Source: Pleomorphomonas diazotrophica
GTDB lineage: Bacteria > Pseudomonadota > Alphaproteobacteria > Rhizobiales > Pleomorphomonadaceae
Direction of reading: 5' to 3'
Length of the DNA: 64,000 bases
NCBI RefSeq assembly: GCF_002844595.1
Contig: NZ_PJNW01000007.1
Span: 1-64,000 of the forward strand
A program made the position numbers and the translations under genes. Shown one piece after another: positions 7,700-15,843 of this stretch; positions within the stretch are counted from its first letter, which is position 1, and each line of letters opens with the position of its first letter. The notes beneath the pieces were generated by a model. That model searched no databases, was not told the DNA's origin, and saw only the letters and a list, made by a program, of their open reading frames with translations.

Positions 7700-8350
7700 C
7701 TAGCCCCCTCCACCACCACGCCTGAAAACCTCAAGCTGCGCCTCAAACGCCCGCCGATAGGCGGGGCGGGCCTGACCGCGCGCCACATAGGCCGAAAGGT
7801 TGGGGAACTCGTCGACGATCGGCGGCCCGAGCCGCATCAGCACCGACACCATCAGCAGATCGCCGGCACTGAAGGCGCCATCGAGCCATTCGGCATCGCC
7901 GAGCCGGGCGGAAAGCTGCGACAGGCGGACGCGGATGCGGTCCTCGGTGAGCCTGAGGCGCGCCTCTCCCCAGGTCTCCCGGCGTTCGGAGAGCGCCGTC
8001 GTTTCCCGGTCGAGGATGGGCGGCTCCACCGTGTTGAGCGCCGCGAACATCCAGGTGATCGCCCGTGCTCGTGCCTTCTCGTCTCTCGGCAGCAGGCCCT
8101 CATGGCGCTCGGCGATGTGGAGGATGATCGACCCCGTCTCGAACAGGGCGAGGTCGCCCTCCTCGTAGGTCGGGATCTGGCCGAAGGGGTGGAGCGCGAG
8201 ATGATCGGGCTCCTTCATGGCCTTGAAGGACACGAGCCGCACCTCATAGCGCTGGCCCGTCTCCTCCAGCGCCCAGCGCACGCGCATGTCGCGCGCCAGG
8301 CCGCGGCCGCCGTCGGGCGACCGCGCGAAGGCGGTAATCGTCGGGATCAT
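7700..8350 (-). CDS. Glutathione S-transferase family protein
   Basis: 216 aa. An N-terminal thioredoxin-like domain (residues 1-85, with 'PFGQIPTYEEGDLALFETGSIILHIAERH', the GSH-binding cis-Pro and ES-type region) is followed by an all-helical C-terminal domain. Such enzymes conjugate or reduce with glutathione. It is the last gene of a minus-strand unit TetR-VOC-GST; the gap to the VOC gene is only 10 bases, so co-transcription is likely. The set suggests a small xenobiotic or oxidant detoxification operon. Confidence 0.92.
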   Translation of the reverse strand: MIPTITAFARSPDGGRGLARDMRVRWALEETGQRYEVRLVSFKAMKEPDHLALHPFGQIPTYEEGDLALFETGSIILHIAERHEGLLPRDEKARARAITWMFAALNTVEPPILDRETTALSERRETWGEARLRLTEDRIRVRLSQLSARLGDAEWLDGAFSAGDLLMVSVLMRLGPPIVDEFPNLSAYVARGQARPAYRRAFEAQLEVFRRGGGGG

Positions 8351-8360
8351 CCGAGGCTCC

Positions 8361-8840
8361 TCAGGCCGCAGCGGCCCTCTCCAGCGTGGCGATGTCGATC
8401 TTCCTCATCGTCATCATCGCGTCGAACACCCGCTTGGCCTTGGCGGCATCCGGGCCCGCCGTCAGGTCGAGCAGCACCCGCGGCGTGATCTGCCAGGAGA
8501 AGCCCCAGCGGTCCTTGCACCAGCCGCACTCGCTCTCGGCGCCGCCATTGCCGACGATGGCGTTCCAGTAGCGGTCGGTTTCCTCCTGGGTCTCGGTGAC
8601 CACCATGAAGCTGACCGACTCGTTCGATTTGAACACCGGGCCGCCATTGAGGCCGACGAACTTCCGGCCGAGCACGGTGAACTCCACGGTCAGCTCGACG
8701 CCTTCGTGGCCGCCGGGGAAATCGCCGGGGGCAGCCATGGCACGGCCGACATGGCTGTCGGGAAAGGTCTTGGCGTAGAACTCCGCCGCCTTGCGGGCCT
8801 CGCCATGGTCGTACCACAGGCACGTCACGAGATCGGTCAT
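8361..8840 (-). CDS. VOC-family protein, PhnB/3-demethylubiquinone methyltransferase-like
   Basis: 159 aa. It has the PhnB-like glyoxalase fold: '[26 protein letters not shown]' start, '[23 protein letters not shown]' centre, and '[19 protein letters not shown]' followed by '[20 protein letters not shown]' at the end. These proteins are metal-binding or dimer-fold VOC members of unknown substrate, despite the historic methyltransferase label. It lies between the TetR regulator and the GST. Confidence 0.9.
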   Translation of the reverse strand: MTDLVTCLWYDHGEARKAAEFYAKTFPDSHVGRAMAAPGDFPGGHEGVELTVEFTVLGRKFVGLNGGPVFKSNESVSFMVVTETQEETDRYWNAIVGNGGAESECGWCKDRWGFSWQITPRVLLDLTAGPDAAKAKRVFDAMMTMRKIDIATLERAAAA

Positions 8841-8901
8841 GATAGTGTCCTCCTCAAGAAACGTCGGCGCTTCCGGTGACCGTCCTCACCGGAAGCGCGG
8901 T

Positions 8902-9522
8902 TCATGCCGCCGGCGTCCGGCCGAACAGCAACTCGATATAGCGCCGCAAGTGGTCGACGCTGCTCTTTGCCACGTCCGCCCCTCCCTTGGCCTTGGCCAG
9001 GATGAAGGCGCCCTGCAGGACCGCCTGGGTGTGCAGGGCGAGCGACTGGGCCGTCAACCCCGTCGCCACCATGTCCCGCTCGGCCATCGCCGCCTCGATG
9101 TCGGCAACGAGCGTCGCCGCGTGGCCGCTGATGCTGCGGTCGCAGGCGTCGCGGATATCGGGCGCGGTCTCGTAGGTCTCCTGTACCATGGTGCCCACGA
9201 GGCAGGTGAAGTCGGGCAGGCCGCCGGTGATGAGGCTCTTGCGGAAGTCGATATAGGCGAGCACGCGGTCGAGCGGATCGGCATGGCGGTGGTAGGCCGC
9301 CTCGGCGAACATCGCGGATGTCGTGGCCGACCAGTGGTCCGCCGCGGCGACGCCCAGTTCGTCCTTGCTCTTGAAATGGTGGAAGAAGGCGCCCTTGGTG
9401 ACGCCGGCCGCCGAACAGAGCTCATCCACCGTCGACGCAGAATAGCCCTTGTGCCGGATCACCGACAACGCGGCGTCCAACAGCTTCGAGCGGGCGTCCA
9501 TCTTCGCGGCCAGTCTGAACAT
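8902..9522 (-). CDS. TetR/AcrR-family transcriptional regulator
   Basis: 206 aa from ATG 9522, chosen because GGAGAAGGCG precedes it. The HTH lies at about residues 10-56 (SKLLDAALSVIRHKGYSASTVDELCSAAGVTKGAFFHHFKSKDEL), with a ligand domain of the YcdC/AefR type behind it. It is the first gene of the TetR-VOC-GST unit. A palindrome 24 bases upstream of the start is the probable autoregulatory operator, so the regulator likely senses a compound that the VOC protein and GST remove. Confidence 0.93.
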   Translation of the reverse strand: MFRLAAKMDARSKLLDAALSVIRHKGYSASTVDELCSAAGVTKGAFFHHFKSKDELGVAAADHWSATTSAMFAEAAYHRHADPLDRVLAYIDFRKSLITGGLPDFTCLVGTMVQETYETAPDIRDACDRSISGHAATLVADIEAAMAERDMVATGLTAQSLALHTQAVLQGAFILAKAKGGADVAKSSVDHLRRYIELLFGRTPAA

Positions 9523-9545
9523 CGCCTTCTCCTCGCCTCGCAACG

Positions 9546-9561
9546 TACCAACTAGTCGGTA
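9546..9561. promoter_or_regulatory. TetR operator candidate upstream of the TetR-VOC-GST unit
   Basis: TACCAACTAGTCGGTA is a 16-bp inverted repeat centred on ACTAGT with one imperfect pair (A/C). It sits between the divergently read side of the regulator and the end of the oxidoreductase gene. Confidence 0.55.
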
Positions 9562-9601
9562 TCGAGGCAAGGAGAGATTTCGAGTCACCTTTTGGCCTCG
9601 C

Positions 9602-10594
9602 TCACACCCTCGACAGGCTGGCCCGGCCGGCGCTTCGCGCGGCCGGCTCGTCCCCCAGACACCCGATGCCCTTCAGCGTCGCCCTGACGGCCTCGTCGAG
9701 CGGCGTGTGCGGCTCGGAACCCAGCGTCGCCACGAGCCTGGCGTTGTCGAGGCGCACCGGCACCTTCCAGAGGTAGCGCATCTCCATCACCTCCTTGAGG
9801 AAGGGCACGAACGGCGAGGCGAGACGCATCATCAGCCAGGGCGTCTTTTTCACCGGCAGGAACGGCTCGTCGAGGGCACGGCGAATGGCGCCGATCATTG
9901 CCGTGCCATCACCGTCCCAATGGCCGCCCATGTTGAAGGTTGCAAAATCATCGAGACCTTCATGCTCGATGAGGCGCAGCAGCACCTCGGCCATATCCGG
10001 CAGATAGGTCCACTGGTGGCCGACGCCACGCTTGCCGGGATAGGTGATCGCCTTGGGCCGGCTGCCGGCCTTCACCAGCCCCTGGCTGAACCAGCTGTTG
10101 GCCGCCGTGGGGCCGAAGAAGTCGCCGGCCCGGACGATCAACACCCTGGCCCTGCCGCGCGCCGCCTCTTTCAGCCGCCGCTCCATCTCCTGGCGGATCC
10201 CACCCTTGCGGGTCAGCGGATTCTGCGGCGCGTCGTCGGTGATATCAGGGAAGGCGTCCGGGCCGTAGTTGTAGACCGTGCCGGGCAGGACGATGCGAGC
10301 GCCGTTCGCCTCGGCGGTGGCGATGGTGTTGTCGAGCATCGGCAGCACCACCTTCTCCCAGTCGCGATAGCCGGGCGGGTTGACGGCGTGAACGATCAGC
10401 GACGCGCCCTTGGCCGCTTTCGCCACGTCGGCGGCGGCCATGGCGTCGCCCTTGATCCATTGGAAGCAGCCATCCTTGCCAGCCCTGTCGGGGTCGCGGT
10501 GAAGCGCCCTGACCTGCCAGCCGGTGGACGCCAGTTTGGACGCGAATTCGCCGCCGATACCGCCGGTGGCGCCGAGAACGAGTGCGATGTTCAT
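9602..10594 (-). CDS. NAD(P)-dependent oxidoreductase / epimerase-like extended SDR
   Basis: 330 aa. The Rossmann motif ATGGIGGEFASKL is at residues 9-21, then 'GDAMAAADVAKAAKGASLIVHAVNPPGYRDW' and 'GTVYNYGPDAFPDITDDAPQNPLTRKG', as in atypical extended SDRs. A putative ATG start at 10594 gives MNIALVLGATGG; an in-frame TTG six bases upstream is less likely. It is divergent from the LysR gene at 10686, which likely controls it. The substrate cannot be named. Confidence 0.88.
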   Translation of the reverse strand: MNIALVLGATGGIGGEFASKLASTGWQVRALHRDPDRAGKDGCFQWIKGDAMAAADVAKAAKGASLIVHAVNPPGYRDWEKVVLPMLDNTIATAEANGARIVLPGTVYNYGPDAFPDITDDAPQNPLTRKGGIRQEMERRLKEAARGRARVLIVRAGDFFGPTAANSWFSQGLVKAGSRPKAITYPGKRGVGHQWTYLPDMAEVLLRLIEHEGLDDFATFNMGGHWDGDGTAMIGAIRRALDEPFLPVKKTPWLMMRLASPFVPFLKEVMEMRYLWKVPVRLDNARLVATLGSEPHTPLDEAVRATLKGIGCLGDEPAARSAGRASLSRV

Positions 10595-10685
10595 GGTCAA
10601 TCTCCATCTGCTGATGAACAGAAGATGGCCCCAGCGGCGTATGAACGAAATTGCCGATAATCTTGCATATGCTATACGGAAATAT

Positions 10686-11585
10686 ATGAGCCGCGAACCA
10701 AGCTGGGATCTCTACCGCACGTTCAACGCCGTGCTCGCCGAGGGCTCGCTGTCCGGCGCCGCGCGGGCGCTCGGCCTGACGCAACCGAGCATCGCCCGCC
10801 ATATCGACGCCCTTGAGGAGGCGGTGGGCGCTCCGCTGTTCCTGCGCACCGCGCGCGGCCTCTCCCCCACCGACGCGGCGCTGGAGCTTCGACCCTTCGC
10901 CGAGCTGATGGCCTCGACGTCGGCGGCGCTTCTTCGCACCGCCGAGGGCCGCACCGGCGAGGTGGACGGCACCGTCCGCATCAGTGCCAGCGAGGTGGTC
11001 GGCATCATCCACCTGCCGGCCATCCTGACGCGGCTCCGCCAGCGCTACCCGCTGCTCGCCATCGAGCTGTCGCTCTCCAACGCCGTCGACGACCTTCTGA
11101 AGCGCCAGGCCGACATCGCCATCCGCATGGTCAGGCCCGAGCAGCAGGCGCTGCTCGCGCGGCGCGTCGGCGCCTTTCCCGTGGGCCTCCACGCCCACAA
11201 GGATTACCTCGCCCGCCGCGGCACGCCCCGGAGCATGGACGACCTGAGACATCACGACATCATTGGCTATGACGCGGAAACACCTGCCGTCAGGGCCTTT
11301 GCCCAGCGCCACCCCGGCCTCGACCGGGCCATGTTCGCGCTGCGCGTCGACAGCAACATCGCCCATCTCACGGCCATCAAGGCCGGCTTCGGCATCGGCA
11401 TCTGCCAGACCATCATCGCCGACGCCGATCCCGACCTGGTGCGCGTGCTGCCCGACGCCTTCCATGAGGATCTGGAGACCTGTGTGGTGATGCACGAGGA
11501 CCTCGGCGCCAACACCCGCTGCCGCGCCGTGTTCGACGCGCTGGTTGCCGAGCTGACCGCGCTGGTGAGGGGTCGGCAAGGATAA
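10686..11585 (+). CDS. LysR-family transcriptional regulator
   Basis: 299 aa. The HTH is at residues 7-66 (SWDLYRTFNAVLAEGSLSGAARALGLTQPSIARHIDALEEAVGAPLFLRT), followed by a LysR substrate domain with 'NIAHLTAIKAGFGIGICQTIIADADPDLVRVLPD'. An earlier in-frame ATG (10641) would add 15 residues with no LTTR character. It shares a 91-bp divergent promoter with the oxidoreductase at 9602, so it is its likely regulator. The gap is AT-rich compared with its surroundings. Confidence 0.93.
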   Translation: MSREPSWDLYRTFNAVLAEGSLSGAARALGLTQPSIARHIDALEEAVGAPLFLRTARGLSPTDAALELRPFAELMASTSAALLRTAEGRTGEVDGTVRISASEVVGIIHLPAILTRLRQRYPLLAIELSLSNAVDDLLKRQADIAIRMVRPEQQALLARRVGAFPVGLHAHKDYLARRGTPRSMDDLRHHDIIGYDAETPAVRAFAQRHPGLDRAMFALRVDSNIAHLTAIKAGFGIGICQTIIADADPDLVRVLPDAFHEDLETCVVMHEDLGANTRCRAVFDALVAELTALVRGRQG

Positions 11586-11654
11586 AACCGCAAGATCGGT
11601 CGAGCGCACCGCGCCCGAGCAAGGCTAGCTGGCATCGCCACGGAGGACAGGACG

Positions 11655-12533
11655 ATGAAGGCGGCGCTTCAAGCCTATCATGCCCGGATGCAGCGGGTGC
11701 TCGATCACATCGACCGGCATCTCGACGAGGATCTGGACCTCGATACGCTGAGCGGCATCGCTGCCTACTCGAAATATCACTTCCATCGGCAGTTCACGGC
11801 GACCTTCGGCCTTTCGGTGCATCGCTATGTCCAGCTCGCGCGCATGAAGCGCGCCTCCTTCCGGCTGGCCTACAGGGATGATCAGAGCGTCACCGACGTC
11901 GCCATGGACGCCGGCTATGAGGCACCCGACGCCTTCGCCCGCGCCTTCCGGCAACGGCTGGGGCAGTCGCCGTCGTCCTTCCAGAAATCTCCCGACTGGG
12001 AACCGTGGCTTGCGGCCTTCGGGCCTCTCGACGACGCGAGGAGCAAGCTCATGCACAAGACCTTCACCGCCGACGACGTGACCATCCGCGACGTGCCGGC
12101 CACCAGGGTGGCGATCGTCGAACACCGGGGCGACCCGGCGACGCTCGGCGCCTCCATCCAGCGCTTCATCGCCTGGCGCAAGGCCGCCGGCCTCTCCCCC
12201 AGCACCAGCCCGACCTTCAACGTCTGGCGCTCCGAGCGGCGGCCCGCCGATCCCGCCGACTATAGCGTCGATCTCTGCGTCGGCACCGACCGGCCGATCG
12301 ACGAGAGCGACGGGGTCAAGGCCGGCGAGATCCCCGGTGGCCGCTGCGCGGTGCTGCGCGTCACCGGCGACACCCACAATCTGGAGCCCGCCGCGCTCTT
12401 CCTCTATCGCGACTGGCTGCCGCAGAGCGGCGAGGAAGCCCGCGACTTCCCGATCTACTGCCAGCGCCTGATGCTCTACCCGGAGGTGCCGGAGAGCGAG
12501 GCGGCCGCCGACCTGTTCCTGCCGCTGAAATAG
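11655..12533 (+). CDS. AraC-family regulator with GyrI-like effector domain
   Basis: 292 aa. Two helix-turn-helix motifs lie in the N-terminal 110 residues ('LDLDTLSGIAAYSKYHFHRQFTATFGLSVHRYVQ' and 'VTDVAMDAGYEAPDAFARAFRQRLGQSPSSFQ'). A C-terminal GyrI-like (AraC effector-binding/SOUL-like) domain follows, from 'VTIRDVPATRVAIVEHRGDPATLG' to the end. This is the Rob/SoxS-like layout with a small-molecule sensor. CGGAGGACAGGACG precedes the ATG. No obvious target operon adjoins it; the next gene is convergent. Confidence 0.93.
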   Translation: MKAALQAYHARMQRVLDHIDRHLDEDLDLDTLSGIAAYSKYHFHRQFTATFGLSVHRYVQLARMKRASFRLAYRDDQSVTDVAMDAGYEAPDAFARAFRQRLGQSPSSFQKSPDWEPWLAAFGPLDDARSKLMHKTFTADDVTIRDVPATRVAIVEHRGDPATLGASIQRFIAWRKAAGLSPSTSPTFNVWRSERRPADPADYSVDLCVGTDRPIDESDGVKAGEIPGGRCAVLRVTGDTHNLEPAALFLYRDWLPQSGEEARDFPIYCQRLMLYPEVPESEAAADLFLPLK

Positions 12534-12575
12534 CGGCCGGTACCTTGACCAGAGCAGCGGCGCCTCGCGGGCCGG

Positions 12576-12980
12576 TCAGGCCGCCGCCAGGCGCCGCCGA
12601 TCGCTGAGGCCCTTCATCTTCAGCAGCATGATGTCGGCGACCGCCACCGCGGTGAGGGTAATGAAAGCGGCACCGAGCGAGGTGAGCCCATCCCAGTCGG
12701 CCACCAGCACCGCGATGCTGCCGAGCACCCAGAGGGCATCGCCCGCGATGGCAATCCGCACGCCGCCGATCGACGCCTGCCCACCGAGAACCAGATGATA
12801 AAGGCCCCAGAGGACCAGAAAGGCGCCGAGGCCCAGGATCGCATCGGCCGTGAAGGCCGGTCCGATCAACTTCGCGATGAGTCCGGAAAAGCCAAGGAAG
12901 GCGACGCCGGCCGTGACCGACACGATGCCGTCGGCGAAGAGGACGGATTTCAGAAGGTTGCGCTTGATGAGATCGAACAT
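12576..12980 (-). CDS. Small four-helix membrane protein, unknown function
   Basis: 134 aa from ATG 12980 (AGGAAC RBS). It has four hydrophobic segments at about residues 15-33, 45-63, 74-92 and 97-115. The N-terminus is basic (MFDLIKRNLLKSVLFADG) and the tail is KMKGLSDRRRLAAA. It looks like DoxX-like or SdpI-like small integral membrane proteins, but I cannot place it in one family. It is divergent from the XRE regulator; the triple operator array (13037-13097) lies between them. It may therefore be that regulator's main target. Confidence 0.7.
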   Translation of the reverse strand: MFDLIKRNLLKSVLFADGIVSVTAGVAFLGFSGLIAKLIGPAFTADAILGLGAFLVLWGLYHLVLGGQASIGGVRIAIAGDALWVLGSIAVLVADWDGLTSLGAAFITLTAVAVADIMLLKMKGLSDRRRLAAA

Positions 12981-13036
12981 GGCGTGTTCCTTTCGTGCTG
13001 ACGGGCCGATCTTCATCGTCGGACGGAAGGAAACCA

Positions 13037-13097
13037 ATTACCTCCGAGGTAATGCCTCATTACCTCCGAGGTAATGCCTCATTACCTCCGAGGTAAT
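13037..13097. promoter_or_regulatory. Array of three identical 17-bp palindromic operators at 22-bp pitch
   Basis: ATTACCTCCGAGGTAAT occurs at 13037-13053, 13059-13075 and 13081-13097. Each copy is an 8+1+8 inverted repeat, and the two spacers are identical (GCCTC). The centre-to-centre distance is exactly 22 bp, about two helical turns. The array lies between the divergent membrane-protein gene and the XRE regulator gene. Confidence 0.8.
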
Positions 13098-13149
13098 GGA
13101 TTTGCGGCGGCGCTTGCCGTCAAATGCCGGAAGATGTTCGGAGAGACCC

Positions 13150-13926
13150 ATGCAGTTCGGCGAGCAACTGAAGGAATGGCGCAGCCACCGGCGCATGAGC
13201 CAGCTCGATCTGGCGACGGAAGCCGGCATTTCGGCGCGCCACCTGTCATTCCTCGAAACCGGCCGCTCCCGCCCGACCGAGGGCATGATCCTCCGGCTCT
13301 CCGCCGTGCTCGACATTCCCGCCCGCGACCAGGGCATGATGTTTTCCGCCGCCGGCTTCCGACCGCATTTCGGCACCCGGCCGGCCCAGGCGCTCGACGG
13401 TCTGCCGCCGGCCATCGCCCAGGCGATCGGCCTGATCCTCGGGCGCCACGATCCCTATCCCGGCGTGGTCTTCGATCACCAATACAACGTTCTCGCCGCC
13501 AACCATCCCTTTGCCGCGCTGGCCGGAGCCGCCGGTATCGAGGCCAAACCCGGCGTCAACTTCCTGGAGGCCTATCTCGGGCCGTCGCCGCTCCGCGACA
13601 TCATCGCCAACTGGCCCGAGACGGCGGCCGACCTCGTGCACCGCATCCGCGGCGAAGCCTGGATGCAGGGCCCCCGCTCGCCGCTGTCGCGCCGCATCGA
13701 ACGGCTGTCAGCGCTGCCGGAGGTCCAGGCCGCCCTTGAGGACCATCCCCACAGCGCCCGTCTGCCGATCCTGCCGATATCCCTGTGGCTGGACGGCAAG
13801 ACGCTGAGTTTCATCACCACGCTCACCACATTCGGTTCGGTGCAGGACGCGCTGGCCGAGGGCGTGCTGATCGAATCCTTCTTCCCGGCCGATGACGAGA
13901 CCCGGGCGCATTTCGAGGACGCGTGA
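13150..13926 (+). CDS. XRE-family regulator with MmyB-like C-terminal sensor domain
   Basis: 258 aa. The Cro/C1-type HTH is at residues 5-60 (FGEQLKEWRSHRRMSQLDLATEAGISARHLSFLETGRSRPTEGM). An MmyB-like PAS-type ligand domain follows ('YPGVVFDHQYNVLAANHPFAAL...NFLEAYLGPSPLRDIIANWPETAADLVHRIRGEA'). The family is common in actinobacteria and Rhizobiales and usually represses a neighbouring SDR or membrane gene in response to a hydrophobic ligand. The three-palindrome array directly upstream is the expected binding site, with cooperative binding likely. The start gives the family N-terminus MQFGEQLKEWR. Confidence 0.93.
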   Translation: MQFGEQLKEWRSHRRMSQLDLATEAGISARHLSFLETGRSRPTEGMILRLSAVLDIPARDQGMMFSAAGFRPHFGTRPAQALDGLPPAIAQAIGLILGRHDPYPGVVFDHQYNVLAANHPFAALAGAAGIEAKPGVNFLEAYLGPSPLRDIIANWPETAADLVHRIRGEAWMQGPRSPLSRRIERLSALPEVQAALEDHPHSARLPILPISLWLDGKTLSFITTLTTFGSVQDALAEGVLIESFFPADDETRAHFEDA

Positions 13927-13954
13927 GTGGTCCACGGTATGCATAAAGTAATCA

Positions 13955-13966
13955 TACCGTACGGTA
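13955..13966. promoter_or_regulatory. Perfect 12-bp palindrome upstream of the MotB-like gene
   Basis: TACCGTACGGTA is a perfect dyad with an adjacent extra half-site (ACGGT) on its right, 86 bases before the MotB-like start. It differs by one base from the TACCGAACGGTA site at 15817 in front of the NTF2-TetR operon. Confidence 0.5.
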
Positions 13967-14051
13967 CGGTTTATTAATACCCGAGCCCCTACCCTGCCAG
14001 AAATGCCGAGGCGGCGGAACCGTCGAGGCGCTGGGGAGCGGAGGGCAGACA

Positions 14052-14930
14052 ATGGCCCAGAAGAAGCGCGGCGGCGGCGAGGCTGGCGGCCATGGCGGGG
14101 CGCCATGGGTGATCACCTTCGCCGACCTCATGAGCCTTCTCATGGCGCTGTTCGTGATGATCGTGTCCTTTTCCAGCCAGGACGAGCAGAAGCTCAACGA
14201 GGCGGCCGGCTCGATGCGCGACGCCTTCGGCTATCAGTCGGTGCAGCGCCCGGCCGGCATGATCGAGCAGAGCGGCCTGCCCGAGCGCAAATATCTGCGC
14301 AACGTCGAGTCCATGTCCCTGTCCGAGGCGGTGGAGTTCGCCACCGACTTCAACGACCAGTATGAGAAGCAGGGGCCGGAGGTGAACACCAACCGGTTCG
14401 AGAAGGCGGCCGAGAGCAAGCCGCGCGACTATCTCACCGCCTCGGAGTCCTTGCGGCAGGCCTTGCAGGACCTCCCCGATTACGCCGAACTCTCCAAGCA
14501 GGTGATCCTCAAGGTCGCCGACGACGGCCTGCACATCTCGATCATCGACCAGGACGGCCGGCCGATGTTCGCGTCTCAATCGCGCGAGCCCACCGAACGG
14601 CTGAAGATCGTGCTGTCGCGCATCGCGCCCGTCATCCAGCAGATGCCGGGCCGGCTCCGCATTGTCGGCCACACGGAATCGGTTGGAGATCTCGCCATCG
14701 CCGGCGGGGCGGCCTGGCAACTGTCGTCCGACCGGGCAATCTCGGCCGCCGCCATCCTCGGCAGCTTCGGCCTCGGGCCGGGCAGCCTTGCCGAAGTCAC
14801 CGGCGTCGCCGACCGCGACCCGATGTTCCCCGACGATCCCTTCCTCTCCGGCAACCGCCGCATCGAGCTGATCATGCTGAAGGAAGCCGCACCCATGCCG
14901 AGCACCGAGGCCTTTCCGTCCGAACCGTGA
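14052..14930 (+). CDS. MotB/OmpA-family protein (orphan stator-like)
   Basis: 292 aa. A single N-terminal membrane helix (about 19-42, WVITFADLMSLLMALFVMIVSFSS) carries the conserved proton-channel Asp25 of MotB proteins. The C-terminal OmpA-like peptidoglycan-binding domain (about 165-275) has 'RLRIVGHTES', 'LSSDRAISAAAIL' and 'NRRIELIM'. MotB normally pairs with MotA to make flagellar stators or related force-generating complexes, but no motA or flagellar gene is nearby. It may work with a distant MotA or anchor another envelope machine. The 3' end stops three bases from the convergent ATPase gene. Confidence 0.88.
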   Translation: MAQKKRGGGEAGGHGGAPWVITFADLMSLLMALFVMIVSFSSQDEQKLNEAAGSMRDAFGYQSVQRPAGMIEQSGLPERKYLRNVESMSLSEAVEFATDFNDQYEKQGPEVNTNRFEKAAESKPRDYLTASESLRQALQDLPDYAELSKQVILKVADDGLHISIIDQDGRPMFASQSREPTERLKIVLSRIAPVIQQMPGRLRIVGHTESVGDLAIAGGAAWQLSSDRAISAAAILGSFGLGPGSLAEVTGVADRDPMFPDDPFLSGNRRIELIMLKEAAPMPSTEAFPSEP

Positions 14931-14933
14931 GGC

Positions 14934-15707
14934 TCACTCGTCCTCGAACAGCGCGTCGTGGAACTTCTCGGGGTTGGCAAGAAAGCGCCCATAGAGCTTC
15001 CAGTGCTCGCTGGCCTTGAAGGAGATTTCCCGGAGGTCGCCGTTGCCCTCGAAGGAGAACAGCTCGCCGAACGGATAGCTCATCAGGATCGGCGAATGCG
15101 TCGCCATGATGATCTGGCACTGCGTCGTCAGCTCCATCCGCCTGAGTATGGTGAGGAAGGTCATCTGCCGGGCCGGCGACAGCGCCGCCTCCGGTTCGTC
15201 GAAGATGTAGACGCCTCGGCCGCCCAGCCGCTTGGAGAACAGCGCCAGGAAGGCCTCGCCGTGCGACTGGTGATGCAGCGACCGGCCGCCGTTGAGACTG
15301 TAGGCGTCGGTGCGGCCGGCCGAGACTTGGTCGATGTAGTTTGAGAAGGCAAAGAAGCTCTCGGCCCGGAAGAAGAAGCCCGTGGTCACCCGCGGCAGCC
15401 AGGAGAAGCGCAGGCATTCGAGCACTGGATCGACGTCGCTCCGCCCGTGGGTCTGGTGATCCCGGCTGCCGCCCTCGGCGTTGAAGCCGCAATGGAGCGC
15501 GATGGCTTCGAGAAGCGTCGACTTTCCCGCACCGTTCTCGCCGACGAAGATCGATACCGGCTTCAGGAAGGCCATGCCGAAGTCGCGGGAGAACAGCGGC
15601 ACGGTGAACGGATAGTCGTCGCTCTCCTCCGGCTTGCGGAAGGAAATCGACCTCAGGAACGGCGCGCGGGATAATCTGACGGGCGTCTTCACGTGGGAGG
15701 CTCCCAT
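14934..15707 (-). CDS. AAA-family ATPase, RecF/OLD-like predicted ATP-binding protein
   Basis: 257 aa. The Walker A motif [11 protein letters not shown] is at residues 54-64, an ABC-like signature region is near '[16 protein letters not shown]', and Walker [11 protein letters not shown] is near 166-176. '[21 protein letters not shown]' holds the His-loop. The compact form, without a TOPRIM domain, is typical of stand-alone AAA_21/AAA_23 proteins seen in defence or repair loci, but no partner nuclease is next to it. The neighbours are a convergent MotB-like gene and the divergent NTF2-TetR operon. Confidence 0.88.
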   Translation of the reverse strand: MGASHVKTPVRLSRAPFLRSISFRKPEESDDYPFTVPLFSRDFGMAFLKPVSIFVGENGAGKSTLLEAIALHCGFNAEGGSRDHQTHGRSDVDPVLECLRFSWLPRVTTGFFFRAESFFAFSNYIDQVSAGRTDAYSLNGGRSLHHQSHGEAFLALFSKRLGGRGVYIFDEPEAALSPARQMTFLTILRRMELTTQCQIIMATHSPILMSYPFGELFSFEGNGDLREISFKASEHWKLYGRFLANPEKFHDALFEDE

Positions 15708-15816
15708 GGCGGTTTCACCGGCATGGTCACCTCCATTTCGGGCGGCACTGCGGCCGGTGCTGAGGTCGATGCCATTGACATCGCCGCGCTCGATCTGTAC
15801 CGATCATTACAGAGTT

Positions 15817-15828
15817 TACCGAACGGTA
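15817..15828. promoter_or_regulatory. Operator candidate of the NTF2-TetR operon
   Basis: TACCGAACGGTA is a dyad with only the two central bases imperfect. It lies 15 bases before ATG 15844. A TTGACA box at 15775 and a TACCGA segment 17 bases later could be the promoter, with TGTACCGATCATTACA (15796-15811) a second imperfect site overlapping the -10. Confidence 0.5.
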
Positions 15829-15843
15829 CAGAAAGAGGCATCC

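Noticed and set aside
7461-7788. Two minus-strand small frames overlapping the GST gene end
   Set aside because: They overlap the GST 3' end out of frame and carry no motif; the plus-strand antitoxin-like fragment is a better reading of this stretch.
13037-13097. Short CRISPR-like array
   Set aside because: Three palindromes with 5-bp identical spacers and no variable spacers or cas genes; an operator array explains it better.
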